DNA of 64,000 nucleotides from Planctomycetaceae bacterium (GTDB lineage: Bacteria; Planctomycetota; Phycisphaerae; SM23-33): contig JBDKTA010000054.1 of assembly GCA_039680605.1 (NCBI GenBank), positions 116,027 to 180,026 of the forward strand. Direction: 5' to 3'. Every line of letters starts with the position of its first letter. Position 1 is the first letter of the stretch. A program made the position numbers and the translations under genes. The notes under the pieces were generated by a model, which ran no database searches, had not been told where the DNA came from, and was given only the letters and a program-made list of their open reading frames with translations. Below are positions 6,654 to 14,810 of the stretch, one piece after another.

Positions 6654-7832
6654 ATGGATGTGGAATTTTCTGATCGCCTGAAGAAGCTTCCGCCGTATCT
6701 CTTTGCCGACCTGCGGCGCAAGATCGCCGCTGCGCGCGAGCGGGGCGTCAAGGTCATCACGCTGGGCATCGGCGACCCCGACATGCCCGCCCCCGAGCCG
6801 ATCGTGCGCGAACTCCAGCGAGCCGTCGACGACGCGGGCGACCCCAACCGCCACCGCTACGGCTGCGACGTGCCCGTGCCGCAGTTCGCCCAGTCCGTGC
6901 GCGACTTCTACAAGCGCCGCTGGAACGTGGACCTGGCGCCCGAGCAGGTCGTCACCACCAGCGGCAGCAAGGACGCCATCGCCCAACTCCCTGCCGCCAT
7001 CATGAACCCGGGCGACCTGGGCATTGCGCCCGAGCCGGGCTACCCGACGTACAACATCGGCCACGTCTTCGCCGGGGCCGGCACGTACTACATGCCCCTC
7101 CAGGCCAAGGACGGTTTCCTGATGGACTTTGACGCCATCCCCAAGGACGTCGCCGCCCAGGCCAAGCTGCTGTGGATCAACTACCCCAACAATCCCACCA
7201 CGGCGGTGGCCGACCTGGCGTTCTTTCAGCGGGCAGTGGATTTCGGCCGCAAGCACAACGTCCTGATCGCTCACGACAGCGCCTACAGCGAGAACACGTA
7301 TGACGGCTATCGCTCGCCGAGCATCATGCAGGTTCCCGGCGCCGCCGACGTGGCGGTGGAGTTCTTCTCGCTGAGCAAGGCCTTCTGCATGACCGGATGG
7401 CGGGCCGGATGCATGGTGGGCAACGTCTCGGCCGTCAAGGCCCTGGCGACCGTCAAGGACAATATCGACAACGGCGTGCTGCGGGGCATCCAGTTCGCCG
7501 CCGCCAAGGCGCTGGATCTGGCCGAGCAGATCATCCCGCCGATCAACGCGGTGTACCAGCGTCGGCGCGACCTGGTAGCCGACGCCCTGAACGCCAACGG
7601 ATGGAACATCGCCAAGCCCAAGGCCACGATCTACATCTGGGCGCCGGTGCCCGAGAAGTACAAGGGCTCCAGCGGCGAGTTCGCCGCCGACCTGCTGGAA
7701 AAGGCCGGCGTGGTGGTGACCCCCGGCCGCGGCTACGGTCCCGCCGGCGAAGGCTTCTTCCGCATCTCGCTGACGTACCCCGATGCGGTGCTGAAAGAAG
7801 CGATCGGCCGCATGGTTGAGGCGATACGGTAA
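6654..7832 (+). CDS. dapL: LL-diaminopimelate aminotransferase
   Basis: The 392-residue class-I PLP aminotransferase converts tetrahydrodipicolinate directly to LL-diaminopimelate for lysine and peptidoglycan synthesis. The sequence shows ITLGIGDPDMPAP, the pyrophosphate/PLP-site block SGSKDAIAQLP, INYPNNPTTAV, and the Schiff-base lysine K242 in SLSKAFCMTGWRAG. These fit the DapL group better than generic aspartate aminotransferases. The ATG at 6654 follows AAAGGAT by about nine bases; earlier in-frame codons would translate the upstream repeat and were rejected. The gene stands alone, flanked by repeat elements on both sides. Confidence 0.88.
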   Translation: MDVEFSDRLKKLPPYLFADLRRKIAAARERGVKVITLGIGDPDMPAPEPIVRELQRAVDDAGDPNRHRYGCDVPVPQFAQSVRDFYKRRWNVDLAPEQVVTTSGSKDAIAQLPAAIMNPGDLGIAPEPGYPTYNIGHVFAGAGTYYMPLQAKDGFLMDFDAIPKDVAAQAKLLWINYPNNPTTAVADLAFFQRAVDFGRKHNVLIAHDSAYSENTYDGYRSPSIMQVPGAADVAVEFFSLSKAFCMTGWRAGCMVGNVSAVKALATVKDNIDNGVLRGIQFAAAKALDLAEQIIPPINAVYQRRRDLVADALNANGWNIAKPKATIYIWAPVPEKYKGSSGEFAADLLEKAGVVVTPGRGYGPAGEGFFRISLTYPDAVLKEAIGRMVEAIR

Positions 7833-7838
7833 AGGGCG

Positions 7839-7920
7839 GGTGGCATGGCGACACCAGTTTTTCGGGGTCGCCATGGGCGTCCGTAGAACATGGCGACCCC
7901 TTCGGTGTCGCCATGCCACC
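7839..7920. repeat. GGTGGCATGGCGACAC-type inverted repeat, copy 2
   Basis: Arms 7839-7875 and 7889-7920 repeat the element found at 6522-6615, with only the inner bases differing. It starts six bases after the dapL stop and so may act as its 3' hairpin. Confidence 0.9.
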
Positions 7921-7930
7921 CGGCCGGGGC

Positions 7931-7956
7931 TACTGATTACTGATTACTGATTACTG
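7931..7956 (+). repeat. Tandem heptamer TACTGAT x 3.7 ahead of folK
   Basis: TACTGAT is repeated three times and then TACTG, ending 11 bases before the folK ATG. No Shine-Dalgarno sequence is visible between the repeat and the start codon. Confidence 0.9.
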
Positions 7957-7967
7957 TTCACTAAACC

Positions 7968-8441
7968 ATGATCGCGTACATCGGCATGGGCAGTAACGTG
8001 GGGGACCGGGCGCAGACCTTGCTGCGGGCGGCGGGGATTCTGGCGCGCGCTTCGGGCGTGCATGTGCGGCGCATCTCGCGATTCATCGAGACCAAGGCCC
8101 AGGGCGGGCCGCCCGGTCAGCCGCCGTACCTCAACGCGGCCATGGAGATCGAGACCGACCTGGAACCGCTGGAACTGCTCGATGTGCTCAACGAGGTCGA
8201 GACCGATCTCGGGCGCGACCGCGACTTCGAGGAGCGGTGGGGCCCCCGCACCTGCGACCTGGACATCCTGATGATGGAAGACCTGGTGATGGACAGCCCG
8301 CGGCTGACGATCCCCCACCCGCGCATGCACGAGCGCCTGTTCGTGCTGCGCCCGCTGGCCGAGATCGCCCCCGGCGTGCTTCACCCGGTGCTGCGACTGA
8401 CGGTGCTGGACATGCTCGCCGACGCCGAGGTGGGGCAATGA
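7968..8441 (+). CDS. folK: 2-amino-4-hydroxy-6-hydroxymethyldihydropteridine pyrophosphokinase
   Basis: The 157-residue protein has the HPPK features IGMGSNVGDR at the N-terminus, the conserved Asn of YLNAAMEIET, and RDFEERWGPRTCDLDIL, which carries the DLDIL metal-binding aspartates. It passes pyrophosphate from ATP to the pterin in folate synthesis. It is followed by a deoxynucleoside kinase gene with a four-base ATGA overlap, so both are probably made together. The start lacks an obvious ribosome-binding site and is chosen because the protein begins as family members do. Confidence 0.93.
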   Translation: MIAYIGMGSNVGDRAQTLLRAAGILARASGVHVRRISRFIETKAQGGPPGQPPYLNAAMEIETDLEPLELLDVLNEVETDLGRDRDFEERWGPRTCDLDILMMEDLVMDSPRLTIPHPRMHERLFVLRPLAEIAPGVLHPVLRLTVLDMLADAEVGQ

Positions 8442-9067
8442 GCGCGACCTTGATCAGCCTGATCGGTCCGCCGGCGGTGGGCAAGACCACCCTGGCCGGT
8501 CTGCTGGCGGCGGATCTGTCGGCCGGGCAGATTCACGAAGACTTCGAGGGCAATCCGTTCCTGGCCGACTCGTTCCAGGGTCGCGACGAAGCCCGCCTGC
8601 CGGCGCAGCTATACTATCTCCTGTCGCGCGTGCGGCAGCTTTCGGTGCGATCGTGGCCGGCGTCGGGCCTGTTCGTCAGCGACTACGGATTCTGCCAGGA
8701 CGACCTTTTCGCCCGTGTGCGGCTGGCCGATGACGAACTGGCGGCGTATCAGAAAGTGGCCGCCCCCCTGGCGACGCTGGTTCGCCCGCCGGACGTGCTG
8801 GTGGCGCTGGACGCGCCGGTCGAGGTGCTGCTGGCGCGCCTGGCGTCGCGCGGGCGAGCATTCGAAGCATTCATGACCGGCGACTTCCTGGAGTCGATGC
8901 GGCAGGAATACCGCAAGCTCCTAGCTGAAGCGACGTGTCCGGTGGTGGAGATCGATACATCGCTGCTGGATATTCGTGACGCGCAGGCGAGACAGGAGAT
9001 TCTAACATCGCTGAATTCAGTTAGCGGCGGAGGGCGACCGCTGACGGAGTGGGAGTCATCATGCTGA
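8438..9067 (+). CDS. Deoxynucleoside kinase family protein
   Basis: A 209-residue P-loop kinase of the deoxyadenosine/deoxyguanosine kinase type: ISLIGPPAVGKTTLAGLLA near the start, then EDFEGNPFLADSF, the DYGFCQDDLFAR block corresponding to the DR[SY]-type catalytic region, and LVALDAPVEVLLARLASRGR with lid arginines. It would phosphorylate deoxynucleosides for salvage. The start overlaps folK by four bases, and the 3' end overlaps the panC start by seven. The same two activities are fused as FolK-dNK proteins in some other bacteria, which fits this pairing. Substrate preference is unknown. Confidence 0.82.
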   Translation: MSATLISLIGPPAVGKTTLAGLLAADLSAGQIHEDFEGNPFLADSFQGRDEARLPAQLYYLLSRVRQLSVRSWPASGLFVSDYGFCQDDLFARVRLADDELAAYQKVAAPLATLVRPPDVLVALDAPVEVLLARLASRGRAFEAFMTGDFLESMRQEYRKLLAEATCPVVEIDTSLLDIRDAQARQEILTSLNSVSGGGRPLTEWESSC

Positions 9068-9915
9068 CGGTAACAACCATCCAGGACGTTCGTGCCGCCG
9101 TCGCCGCGGCGCGCGGGCAGGGGATGCGCATCGGGTTCGTTCCCACGATGGGCGCCCTGCACGCGGGGCATTGCTCGCTCATCCGCGCCGCGCGCAAGGA
9201 ATGCGGGTTTGTCGTGGTCAGCATCTTCGTCAACCCGACTCAGTTCGCGCCCGGGGAGGATCTCTCGCGCTATCCCCGCACTCCCGAGACCGACCTGGCC
9301 GCCTGCAGCGGCGAAGGAGCCGACCTGGTCTTCATGCCCGACGTCGAGGCGATGTATCGGCCCGGGGCCGCCACCACCGTCAGCGTCTCGGGACTGACGC
9401 GCAGCCTCTGCGGCGCCAGTCGTCCCACGCATTTCGCCGGCGTCTGCACGATCGTGACCAAGCTGTTCAACATCGTCGCCCCCGACCGGGCGTATTTCGG
9501 AAACAAGGACTTCCAGCAGGCCTGTGTCATCGAGCAGATGGCGGCCGACCTGGACATGCCCGTGACGATCGTGCGCTGCCCGATCGTCCGCGAGAGCGAC
9601 GGGCTGGCGATGTCCAGCCGCAACGCCCGCCTGTCGAGCGAGCACCGCCGCCAGGCCGCGGCGCTGCACGAGGCGCTGTCGCTGGCGGCCGCGGCGATAC
9701 GCGATTCGGCGCCGCCGGCGTCGGACGTGATCGCGATGATGCGGCGCTGCCTGGCCGAGTCGGCGCCGGCGGGGCAGGTCGATTACATTCAGATCGTCGA
9801 CCCGCGGACCCTTCGCGACGTAGAAGAGACGGACGCGCCGGTGCTGGTAGCCCTGGCGGTGAAGTTCGGCCAGACGCGATTGATCGACAACGTTCTGGTA
9901 GGCACCGAGGCCTGA
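9061..9915 (+). CDS. panC: Pantothenate synthetase
   Basis: The 284-residue ligase joins pantoate and beta-alanine using ATP. It shows FVPTMGALHAGH (the HIGH-like nucleotide motif), SIFVNPTQFAPGEDL, FGNKDFQQACVIEQM and the KMSKS-equivalent AMSSRNARLS. The ATG at 9061 follows GGGAG by about six bases; GTG at 9049 is a weaker alternative. It overlaps the kinase gene by seven bases and precedes panD, which makes beta-alanine, so both arms of the condensation are encoded together. Confidence 0.95.
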   Translation: MLTVTTIQDVRAAVAAARGQGMRIGFVPTMGALHAGHCSLIRAARKECGFVVVSIFVNPTQFAPGEDLSRYPRTPETDLAACSGEGADLVFMPDVEAMYRPGAATTVSVSGLTRSLCGASRPTHFAGVCTIVTKLFNIVAPDRAYFGNKDFQQACVIEQMAADLDMPVTIVRCPIVRESDGLAMSSRNARLSSEHRRQAAALHEALSLAAAAIRDSAPPASDVIAMMRRCLAESAPAGQVDYIQIVDPRTLRDVEETDAPVLVALAVKFGQTRLIDNVLVGTEA

Positions 9916-9930
9916 CGTTACAATCCCTCA

Positions 9931-10044
9931 CGTGTCGCGGGCGTCTCGCCCGCGCGTAGCGAGGGCATCTTGCCCTCGCCAGGAAGAGCAAGATTTCGCG
10001 GACGAGACGTCCGCGACACGCGCGGACGGGACGTCCGCGACACG
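9931..10044. repeat. CGTGTCGCGG...CCGCGACACG repeat array between panC and panD
   Basis: A unit beginning CGTGTCGCGGGCGTCTCG (9931-9954) is followed by a GAGGGCATCTTGCCCTC hairpin (9961-9977) and two tandem 24-base copies, 9997-10020 and 10021-10044, of its reverse complement. The whole can fold as a large branched stem. A related single arm is at 63827-63851. Confidence 0.9.
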
Positions 10045-10063
10045 GTTCAAGGAACTTATACTT

Positions 10064-10420
10064 ATGCTGCTGAAGATGCTGCGAGCGAAACTTCATCACG
10101 CCACCATCACCGAGGCGCAGGTGGAGTACATCGGGTCCATCACCATCGACCAGGACCTCCTCGACGCCTCGGGCATCCTGCCCGGCGAGTGCGTGCTGGT
10201 GGCCGATCTGACCGACGGGCAGCGGTTCGAGACATACGTGATGGCCGGACATCGCGGCAGCGGCGTCATCTGCATCAACGGGGCCGCCGCCAGGCTCGTC
10301 ACCGTCGGCGACAAGATCATCATCATGGCCTTTGCCTACGTGGACTCGCAGCAGGCCCCGGCCCTGAAACCAGCCCTGGTCCTGGTGGATGGCGACAACA
10401 AGGTCTCGCGTCGAATCTAG
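10064..10420 (+). CDS. panD: Aspartate 1-decarboxylase proenzyme
   Basis: The 118-residue proenzyme cleaves itself at Gly24-Ser25 (YIGSITID) to form the pyruvoyl group, then decarboxylates aspartate to beta-alanine. Starting at ATG 10064 places the Gly-Ser pair at 24-25 exactly as in the E. coli enzyme, which supports this start; AAGGAA lies nine bases upstream. GVICINGAAARL and GDKIIIMAFAYVD are typical. It is separated from panC by the repeat array at 9931-10044, probably within one transcript. Confidence 0.95.
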   Translation: MLLKMLRAKLHHATITEAQVEYIGSITIDQDLLDASGILPGECVLVADLTDGQRFETYVMAGHRGSGVICINGAAARLVTVGDKIIIMAFAYVDSQQAPALKPALVLVDGDNKVSRRI

Positions 10421-10501
10421 ATCACGGATTGTTCGTACGATCATTGAGGCATGCGCCGGCGGCGCGGCGGGTTGTAATGGCCGCCGAGGCGTTTTCAGCC
10501 G

Positions 10502-10540
10502 ATAATCCTTTAGAAGCCTGATGAGGCTGCTCGCGCGAGC
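10502..10540 (+). promoter_or_regulatory. Leader segment with a motif shared with the DUF1540 gene, plus palindromes
   Basis: The sequence ATAATCCTTTAGAAGCCTG (10502-10520) recurs almost exactly at 21342-21361. It runs into a small hairpin AGCCTGATGAGGCT (10515-10528) and a 12-bp palindrome GCTCGCGCGAGC (10529-10540), 26 bases before the next start codon. The role is unknown. Confidence 0.4.
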
Positions 10541-10566
10541 GTGCGGCCGCAGGAAAGGAAATCTTC

Positions 10567-11967
10567 ATGAGCAGGATACTGCTGACGGTGGGCGTGGCGG
10601 CGTGGGCGCTGGCGGCATCGACGGGCCTGGCCGGCGACGCAAAACTCATGGCCAAGGCATACGAGCAGGGCAACGGCGCGCTGGCGCAGTTGCAGTGCAA
10701 GTTCGTGCAGGGCGGCATGGAAAACCCCGTCGAAGGGCTCGCGACGTGCGTGTCGGTTCAGGAGGGCATCGGTCTGTTCATCACGCTGGCGCTGGAAGGC
10801 AACGCCGTGCCCGAAAACATCAGGGACCTGACGCTGAACGTCCCCGGCGGCGAGAGCAAGCCCATCAAGGCCGAACTGATGGGCGTCGACGCCCTGACCG
10901 GGATCGGGTTTGTGCGAGCGACGGAGAAGGGCTCCTGGAAGCCCATCTCGTTCGTCCGCCGCGCCAATCTCAAGATCGGACAGGAGGTCGCTTCGGTGGG
11001 CCTCTTCGCCTCCAACGCCGGCAACGTCCCCTATGTCACCAGCGGCAACGTCGGCGCGATGACTCACGTTCCCGAGGAAATCGCCCTGATCACCAGCGGA
11101 ACGCTCAGCAACATCGGCTCGCCCGTCTTCGCCGAAAGCGGCGACGCCATCGGGATCGTCGGACGCCAGCAGTTCTCCGATCTCTACACCATGACCACCA
11201 ACCGCGGCAGCGCCACGGTCTCGCTCAAGGCCGTGCGCGATTCGTCCTGCTTCATGCCCGTCGAGGAGTTTGCCGACGTCTTCGCGCGGATCCCCAGCGG
11301 CGGACGCGGGCAGCGGATGGCCTGGATGGGCGTCATGAAACTCCAAGGCGTGGCCAGGCAACTCGCCGAACTGGCCAAGCTCGACAAACCCGGCGTCATG
11401 CTCGAACAGATCGGCCCCGGCGGTCCGGCCGACAAGGCCGCACTTAAAGATCGCGACATCGTCGTCGCCGTCAATGGCAAGGATCTGCGAGACTTCGCTT
11501 CACCGCTGCTGACGGCCAAGGGGTTGATGAATCAACTGGCCCGCATCGGGGCCGGAAAAGACGTGGCCCTGGGCATCGTGCGAGACGGCAAGCGGTTCGA
11601 CGTCACGCTCAGGCTCGAACCTGCGCCCCTGATGCCCAACGAGGCGCCCAGCCAGTTCGTCCCGTCCCTGGGCGCCCTGGTGCGAGAGCGAATCCCGCTC
11701 GACGCGCATCTGCTGACAGGCCCGGCCGCCACAACCGACGGGCTTATCGTCGCCGGCGTGCAACGCGACAGTGCGGCCTCCAAGGCCGGACTGGCCGATG
11801 GCGATATCGTCACCGCAGTGGGGTCCCAGACCGTCACGACGATCCAGGCATTCAACCAGGCGATCGAAAAGCTGCTGGCCGACCCGCAGCACCCGCGCGT
11901 GGTCTTCCAGGTTCGCCGCGGCGATCAGGTTCTGCCGATATCCATACAGCCGGCGCGGCGCCCGTGA
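10567..11967 (+). CDS. HtrA-like double-PDZ protein with a degenerate protease domain
   Basis: The 466-residue protein has a signal peptide (residues 1-22), a trypsin-like domain (about 40-205) and two PDZ domains (about 275-335 and 380-455). Aligned by eye with DegP/HtrA, all three catalytic positions are replaced: the His in HVVEG becomes LALEG (residue 74), the Asp in TDLAV becomes TGIGF (Gly112) and the Ser in GNSGGP becomes SNIGSP (Ile183). The fold motifs around them are intact, so it is probably a non-proteolytic periplasmic binding or scaffold protein. AAAGGAA precedes the ATG. It may be co-transcribed with the TPR-like gene downstream. Confidence 0.82.
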   Translation: MSRILLTVGVAAWALAASTGLAGDAKLMAKAYEQGNGALAQLQCKFVQGGMENPVEGLATCVSVQEGIGLFITLALEGNAVPENIRDLTLNVPGGESKPIKAELMGVDALTGIGFVRATEKGSWKPISFVRRANLKIGQEVASVGLFASNAGNVPYVTSGNVGAMTHVPEEIALITSGTLSNIGSPVFAESGDAIGIVGRQQFSDLYTMTTNRGSATVSLKAVRDSSCFMPVEEFADVFARIPSGGRGQRMAWMGVMKLQGVARQLAELAKLDKPGVMLEQIGPGGPADKAALKDRDIVVAVNGKDLRDFASPLLTAKGLMNQLARIGAGKDVALGIVRDGKRFDVTLRLEPAPLMPNEAPSQFVPSLGALVRERIPLDAHLLTGPAATTDGLIVAGVQRDSAASKAGLADGDIVTAVGSQTVTTIQAFNQAIEKLLADPQHPRVVFQVRRGDQVLPISIQPARRP

Positions 11968-11988
11968 TCGGGTCGCGGGATGCCCGCC

Positions 11989-12072
11989 GTGGCATAGCCT
12001 TTCCAGGCCGTGAACCCACGGTGGCACAGCCTTTCCAGGCTGTGAACCCACAGGCTGGAAAGCCTGTGCCAC
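11989..12072. repeat. GTGGCACAGCC-type repeat, three units
   Basis: Two direct copies (11989-12012 and 12021-12044, GTGGCAYAGCCTTTCCAGG...) are followed by one inverted copy (12049-12072). The second and third units are exact reverse complements and form a 24-bp stem with a four-base loop. The family is shared with 6313-6377. Confidence 0.9.
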
Positions 12073-12091
12073 CGCCATACGAGGTCGTTCA

Positions 12092-14596
12092 ATGCGAACG
12101 TATATTCTGATGGGGATGGCGGTGCTGGCCGGCGCCGCCCCGCTGGCCGCTCAGAGCACTGCGCCCGCTGCCGCCACAGCCTCCCATGGCGACGCTGCGC
12201 TGGCGGACCTGGCCGGTAGAAGCCTCCTGGCCTCGGCGATGGAAGGCGACGTCAACGCCCGCGTGCTGGCGCTGGCACAGATGGCCGAACGATTCACCCC
12301 CGGCGACCCTGCCGTCCAGCGGCTGCTGGGCGAGTTATACGAACAGGCGGGCAAAGGCGTCCAGGTCGACCGCTCGGTCCAGGCCGCACGGGCGTGGGCG
12401 GCGTACCTCAAAACCCACCGCGACGATTATGTCGCCTGGATGCGATGGTTGATGGCGGAATACCCCGCCCAGCAATCCATCGAGGCGCGAGCCGCCCTTC
12501 TTCAACGCCTCATCGACGATGCCGAAGTTCCCGCCGCGGTCCGCTCCGAAGCCGCCGGCCAACAGGCGGCGCTGCTGTCGAAGCAGGGATATCCCGAGGA
12601 CGCCGATCGAGCCATCGTCGGCGCCATCCGCATCGACGGCGCAAACACGAACGCCCTGGAGGAGTGGCTCAGCCGCCGCAACAAACCCACCGCGCTCGAT
12701 CGGGCCGACGTGCGGTTGCGACAGTTTCGGGCCAATCCGTTCTCGGCGACGACGGCGGCACAACTGGCGGCGTTGCTGGGCGAGCAGGGGCTCCATGATC
12801 GCTCCGCATGGTTTTACTGGGTAAGTTGGAGCCTGGTGGCCACGCGATGCCGCCTCCAGGCGCCGCCGCTGGCGCTGGCCGTGCCGTACTGCAACGCCCT
12901 GCTCGACGCCGCACAGTACAAGGTCGCCGTCGAGACCTTCAAACCGCTGTTGGAGGCGTACCCCGACAGCATCGACCTGCGAATGTTGATCATCGAGGCG
13001 TACTCCCTCAACGGACAGAAGCAGGAGGCCCAGGCCCAGACCCAGGAATTGCGGTCGCAACTGGGAAAGCTCCTGGCCGCCTCGCCCTCGCCGGACGTGC
13101 TGGAGAAAGTCGCTGTCTTCTACACCGTTGCCATGCCCGATGAGACCATGGCCGTCAGCCTGGCCCGGCGGGCGCTGGCGGCCGAGCCCCAAAACGCCAA
13201 TCTGCTACGCATCCTCGCCGCCGCGCAGCTCAAGTCTCCCGACGAGGCCACCGTCAAAGGCGCCATCGAATTCCTGTCCCAACTGGCCAGACAGAACATC
13301 TATGCCGCCGTCGCGCTGGCTGAACACTACGCCCGGACCGGCGCCGCCGAGGCGCAGCGGCAGATGATCGTCGCGGGGCTGAACCTCCAGCGCACCGGAC
13401 CGGCCGCCCGCACGTTGCGACAGATGGCCAAGCAGATCTCGATGCCCGTGCCGCCCGTCAGCGGCAGCGGCGACGTCGCCAAACTCATCGAGACCCTGGA
13501 CGGGCGGTATGTCGAGATGGCCACCGCCCCCGGTAAGTTCCTCGCCGTCCGCCTTGCATCGCCGGCCGAGAGCGTGCGACCCGGCGAGCCGATCTATCTC
13601 GACGCGACGTTGACCAACATCTCCAACATCGCCGTGCCCTTGGGCGGATGGGGCGCCCCCAGCCCCGTCCGGGCGATGATCCCCTCGATGGGCCTGACCG
13701 TCACCCTCGCCGATAAAAGCGACCGCGCCGGCAGCGGCGCGCCGGCAGTTTTCAATCCTAACCAGTTGCCCCTGGTGCTCTGGCCGACACCGAGCCGCCT
13801 TGAACCCGGCAAGAGCGTCTCGTGGCGCGTCCGGCTCGACATCGGGCCTCTGGGCAGGGAACTCTTCCAGAACTGCTTCAAGAGCTACACCATTACCTGC
13901 TCGGGCATCGTCGACCCCCAGCCGTGCGGGGGACAGTTTTCCGGCGGGCTGGGCAGCATTTCCGTGCCCGCGATCACCATCCGCCGCACCGCACTGGGCG
14001 AACTCAAAGGCGACGGCGTATTCTATGACGTTGCAGGCGTTCTCAAGCAAAACGCCCAGCCGACCGCCCCGGCGGCTACCCGGTTCCTTGCCGCCGCCCA
14101 GACCGCCTCGATGATGGCGTCTGTGGACGGCGCGAGCCAGCCCGCAGCCGCAAAGGGCGCTGCTGAATTGCCCGCGGTGGTCAAGACGCTGCTCGCCGAC
14201 CCCGAGCCGGTGATCCGCGCCGAGATGCTCGCTCAACTGGCCCGCCTGCCGCGACGCGACGATATCGTTCGGATGGCCCGGAACCTCAAGGATGATCCCA
14301 GCCCGCTGGTGCGCTTGCGCGTGGCGGAACTGGCCGCTCCGGCCGATCCGGAACTGGCTCGAACGATGCTCTCAGACGCCGACATGCAGGTCTCGCTGAT
14401 GGCTGAGGCGGCCCTGCCCGCCCCGGCCACCCAACCGGCAACCGCACCAGCAACCGCCCCGACTCCGGCCGCCCCCGTCGCCCCGGCCGTGCCTGCGCCG
14501 GCGAGCGAAGCCCCGCCCCAGCCACCGGCCCCCGCCGCACCGAAGACCGCCCCGGCCAAGCCGCTGACCGCCCCGATTATCGAATTGCAGGATTAG
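12092..14596 (+). CDS. Large secreted TPR/HEAT-like protein of unknown function
   Basis: The 834-residue protein has a signal peptide (MGMAVLAGAAPLAAQS). Residues about 40-450 are helical and repeat-like, with alternating A/L-rich pairs (for example RIDGANTNALEEWLSRRN and RRALAAEPQNANLLRILAAA) that resemble TPR units. Residues about 470-640 look beta-rich (PGEPIYLDATLTNISNIAVP), and about 700-770 contains HEAT-like units (LLADPEPVIRAEMLAQLAR). The last 65 residues are a Pro/Ala/Thr linker. It follows the PDZ protein after a repeat element. I recognise no enzyme motif; a periplasmic protein-protein scaffold is a guess. Confidence 0.7.
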   Translation: MRTYILMGMAVLAGAAPLAAQSTAPAAATASHGDAALADLAGRSLLASAMEGDVNARVLALAQMAERFTPGDPAVQRLLGELYEQAGKGVQVDRSVQAARAWAAYLKTHRDDYVAWMRWLMAEYPAQQSIEARAALLQRLIDDAEVPAAVRSEAAGQQAALLSKQGYPEDADRAIVGAIRIDGANTNALEEWLSRRNKPTALDRADVRLRQFRANPFSATTAAQLAALLGEQGLHDRSAWFYWVSWSLVATRCRLQAPPLALAVPYCNALLDAAQYKVAVETFKPLLEAYPDSIDLRMLIIEAYSLNGQKQEAQAQTQELRSQLGKLLAASPSPDVLEKVAVFYTVAMPDETMAVSLARRALAAEPQNANLLRILAAAQLKSPDEATVKGAIEFLSQLARQNIYAAVALAEHYARTGAAEAQRQMIVAGLNLQRTGPAARTLRQMAKQISMPVPPVSGSGDVAKLIETLDGRYVEMATAPGKFLAVRLASPAESVRPGEPIYLDATLTNISNIAVPLGGWGAPSPVRAMIPSMGLTVTLADKSDRAGSGAPAVFNPNQLPLVLWPTPSRLEPGKSVSWRVRLDIGPLGRELFQNCFKSYTITCSGIVDPQPCGGQFSGGLGSISVPAITIRRTALGELKGDGVFYDVAGVLKQNAQPTAPAATRFLAAAQTASMMASVDGASQPAAAKGAAELPAVVKTLLADPEPVIRAEMLAQLARLPRRDDIVRMARNLKDDPSPLVRLRVAELAAPADPELARTMLSDADMQVSLMAEAALPAPATQPATAPATAPTPAAPVAPAVPAPASEAPPQPPAPAAPKTAPAKPLTAPIIELQD

Positions 14597-14810
14597 CCGA
14601 TTCGAAGCAGGACGACAGTTCGCCCGAGCATGCCCGGCTTAGGCCACAACTTCACTTCCCGGCAGCGACGCCATCTTGGCTGTTGTTGGCGTGGAATCAA
14701 CCCGTCGAGGCTACCGCGTGGCAAGCGCGGCCGGCGCAATCGCGGCTCGTTTGCGGCGACGGGAGACAAAGAGAGGCGGGGATCGTTTTCTTCGCCGCGA
14801 GGTTTCCTAT

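Noticed and set aside
6462..7919. Long reverse-strand frame across dapL
   Set aside because: It is antisense to a canonical aminotransferase and starts and ends in repeat sequence.
9931..10044. CRISPR array
   Set aside because: The units are palindromic, abut without unique spacers, and no cas genes are near.
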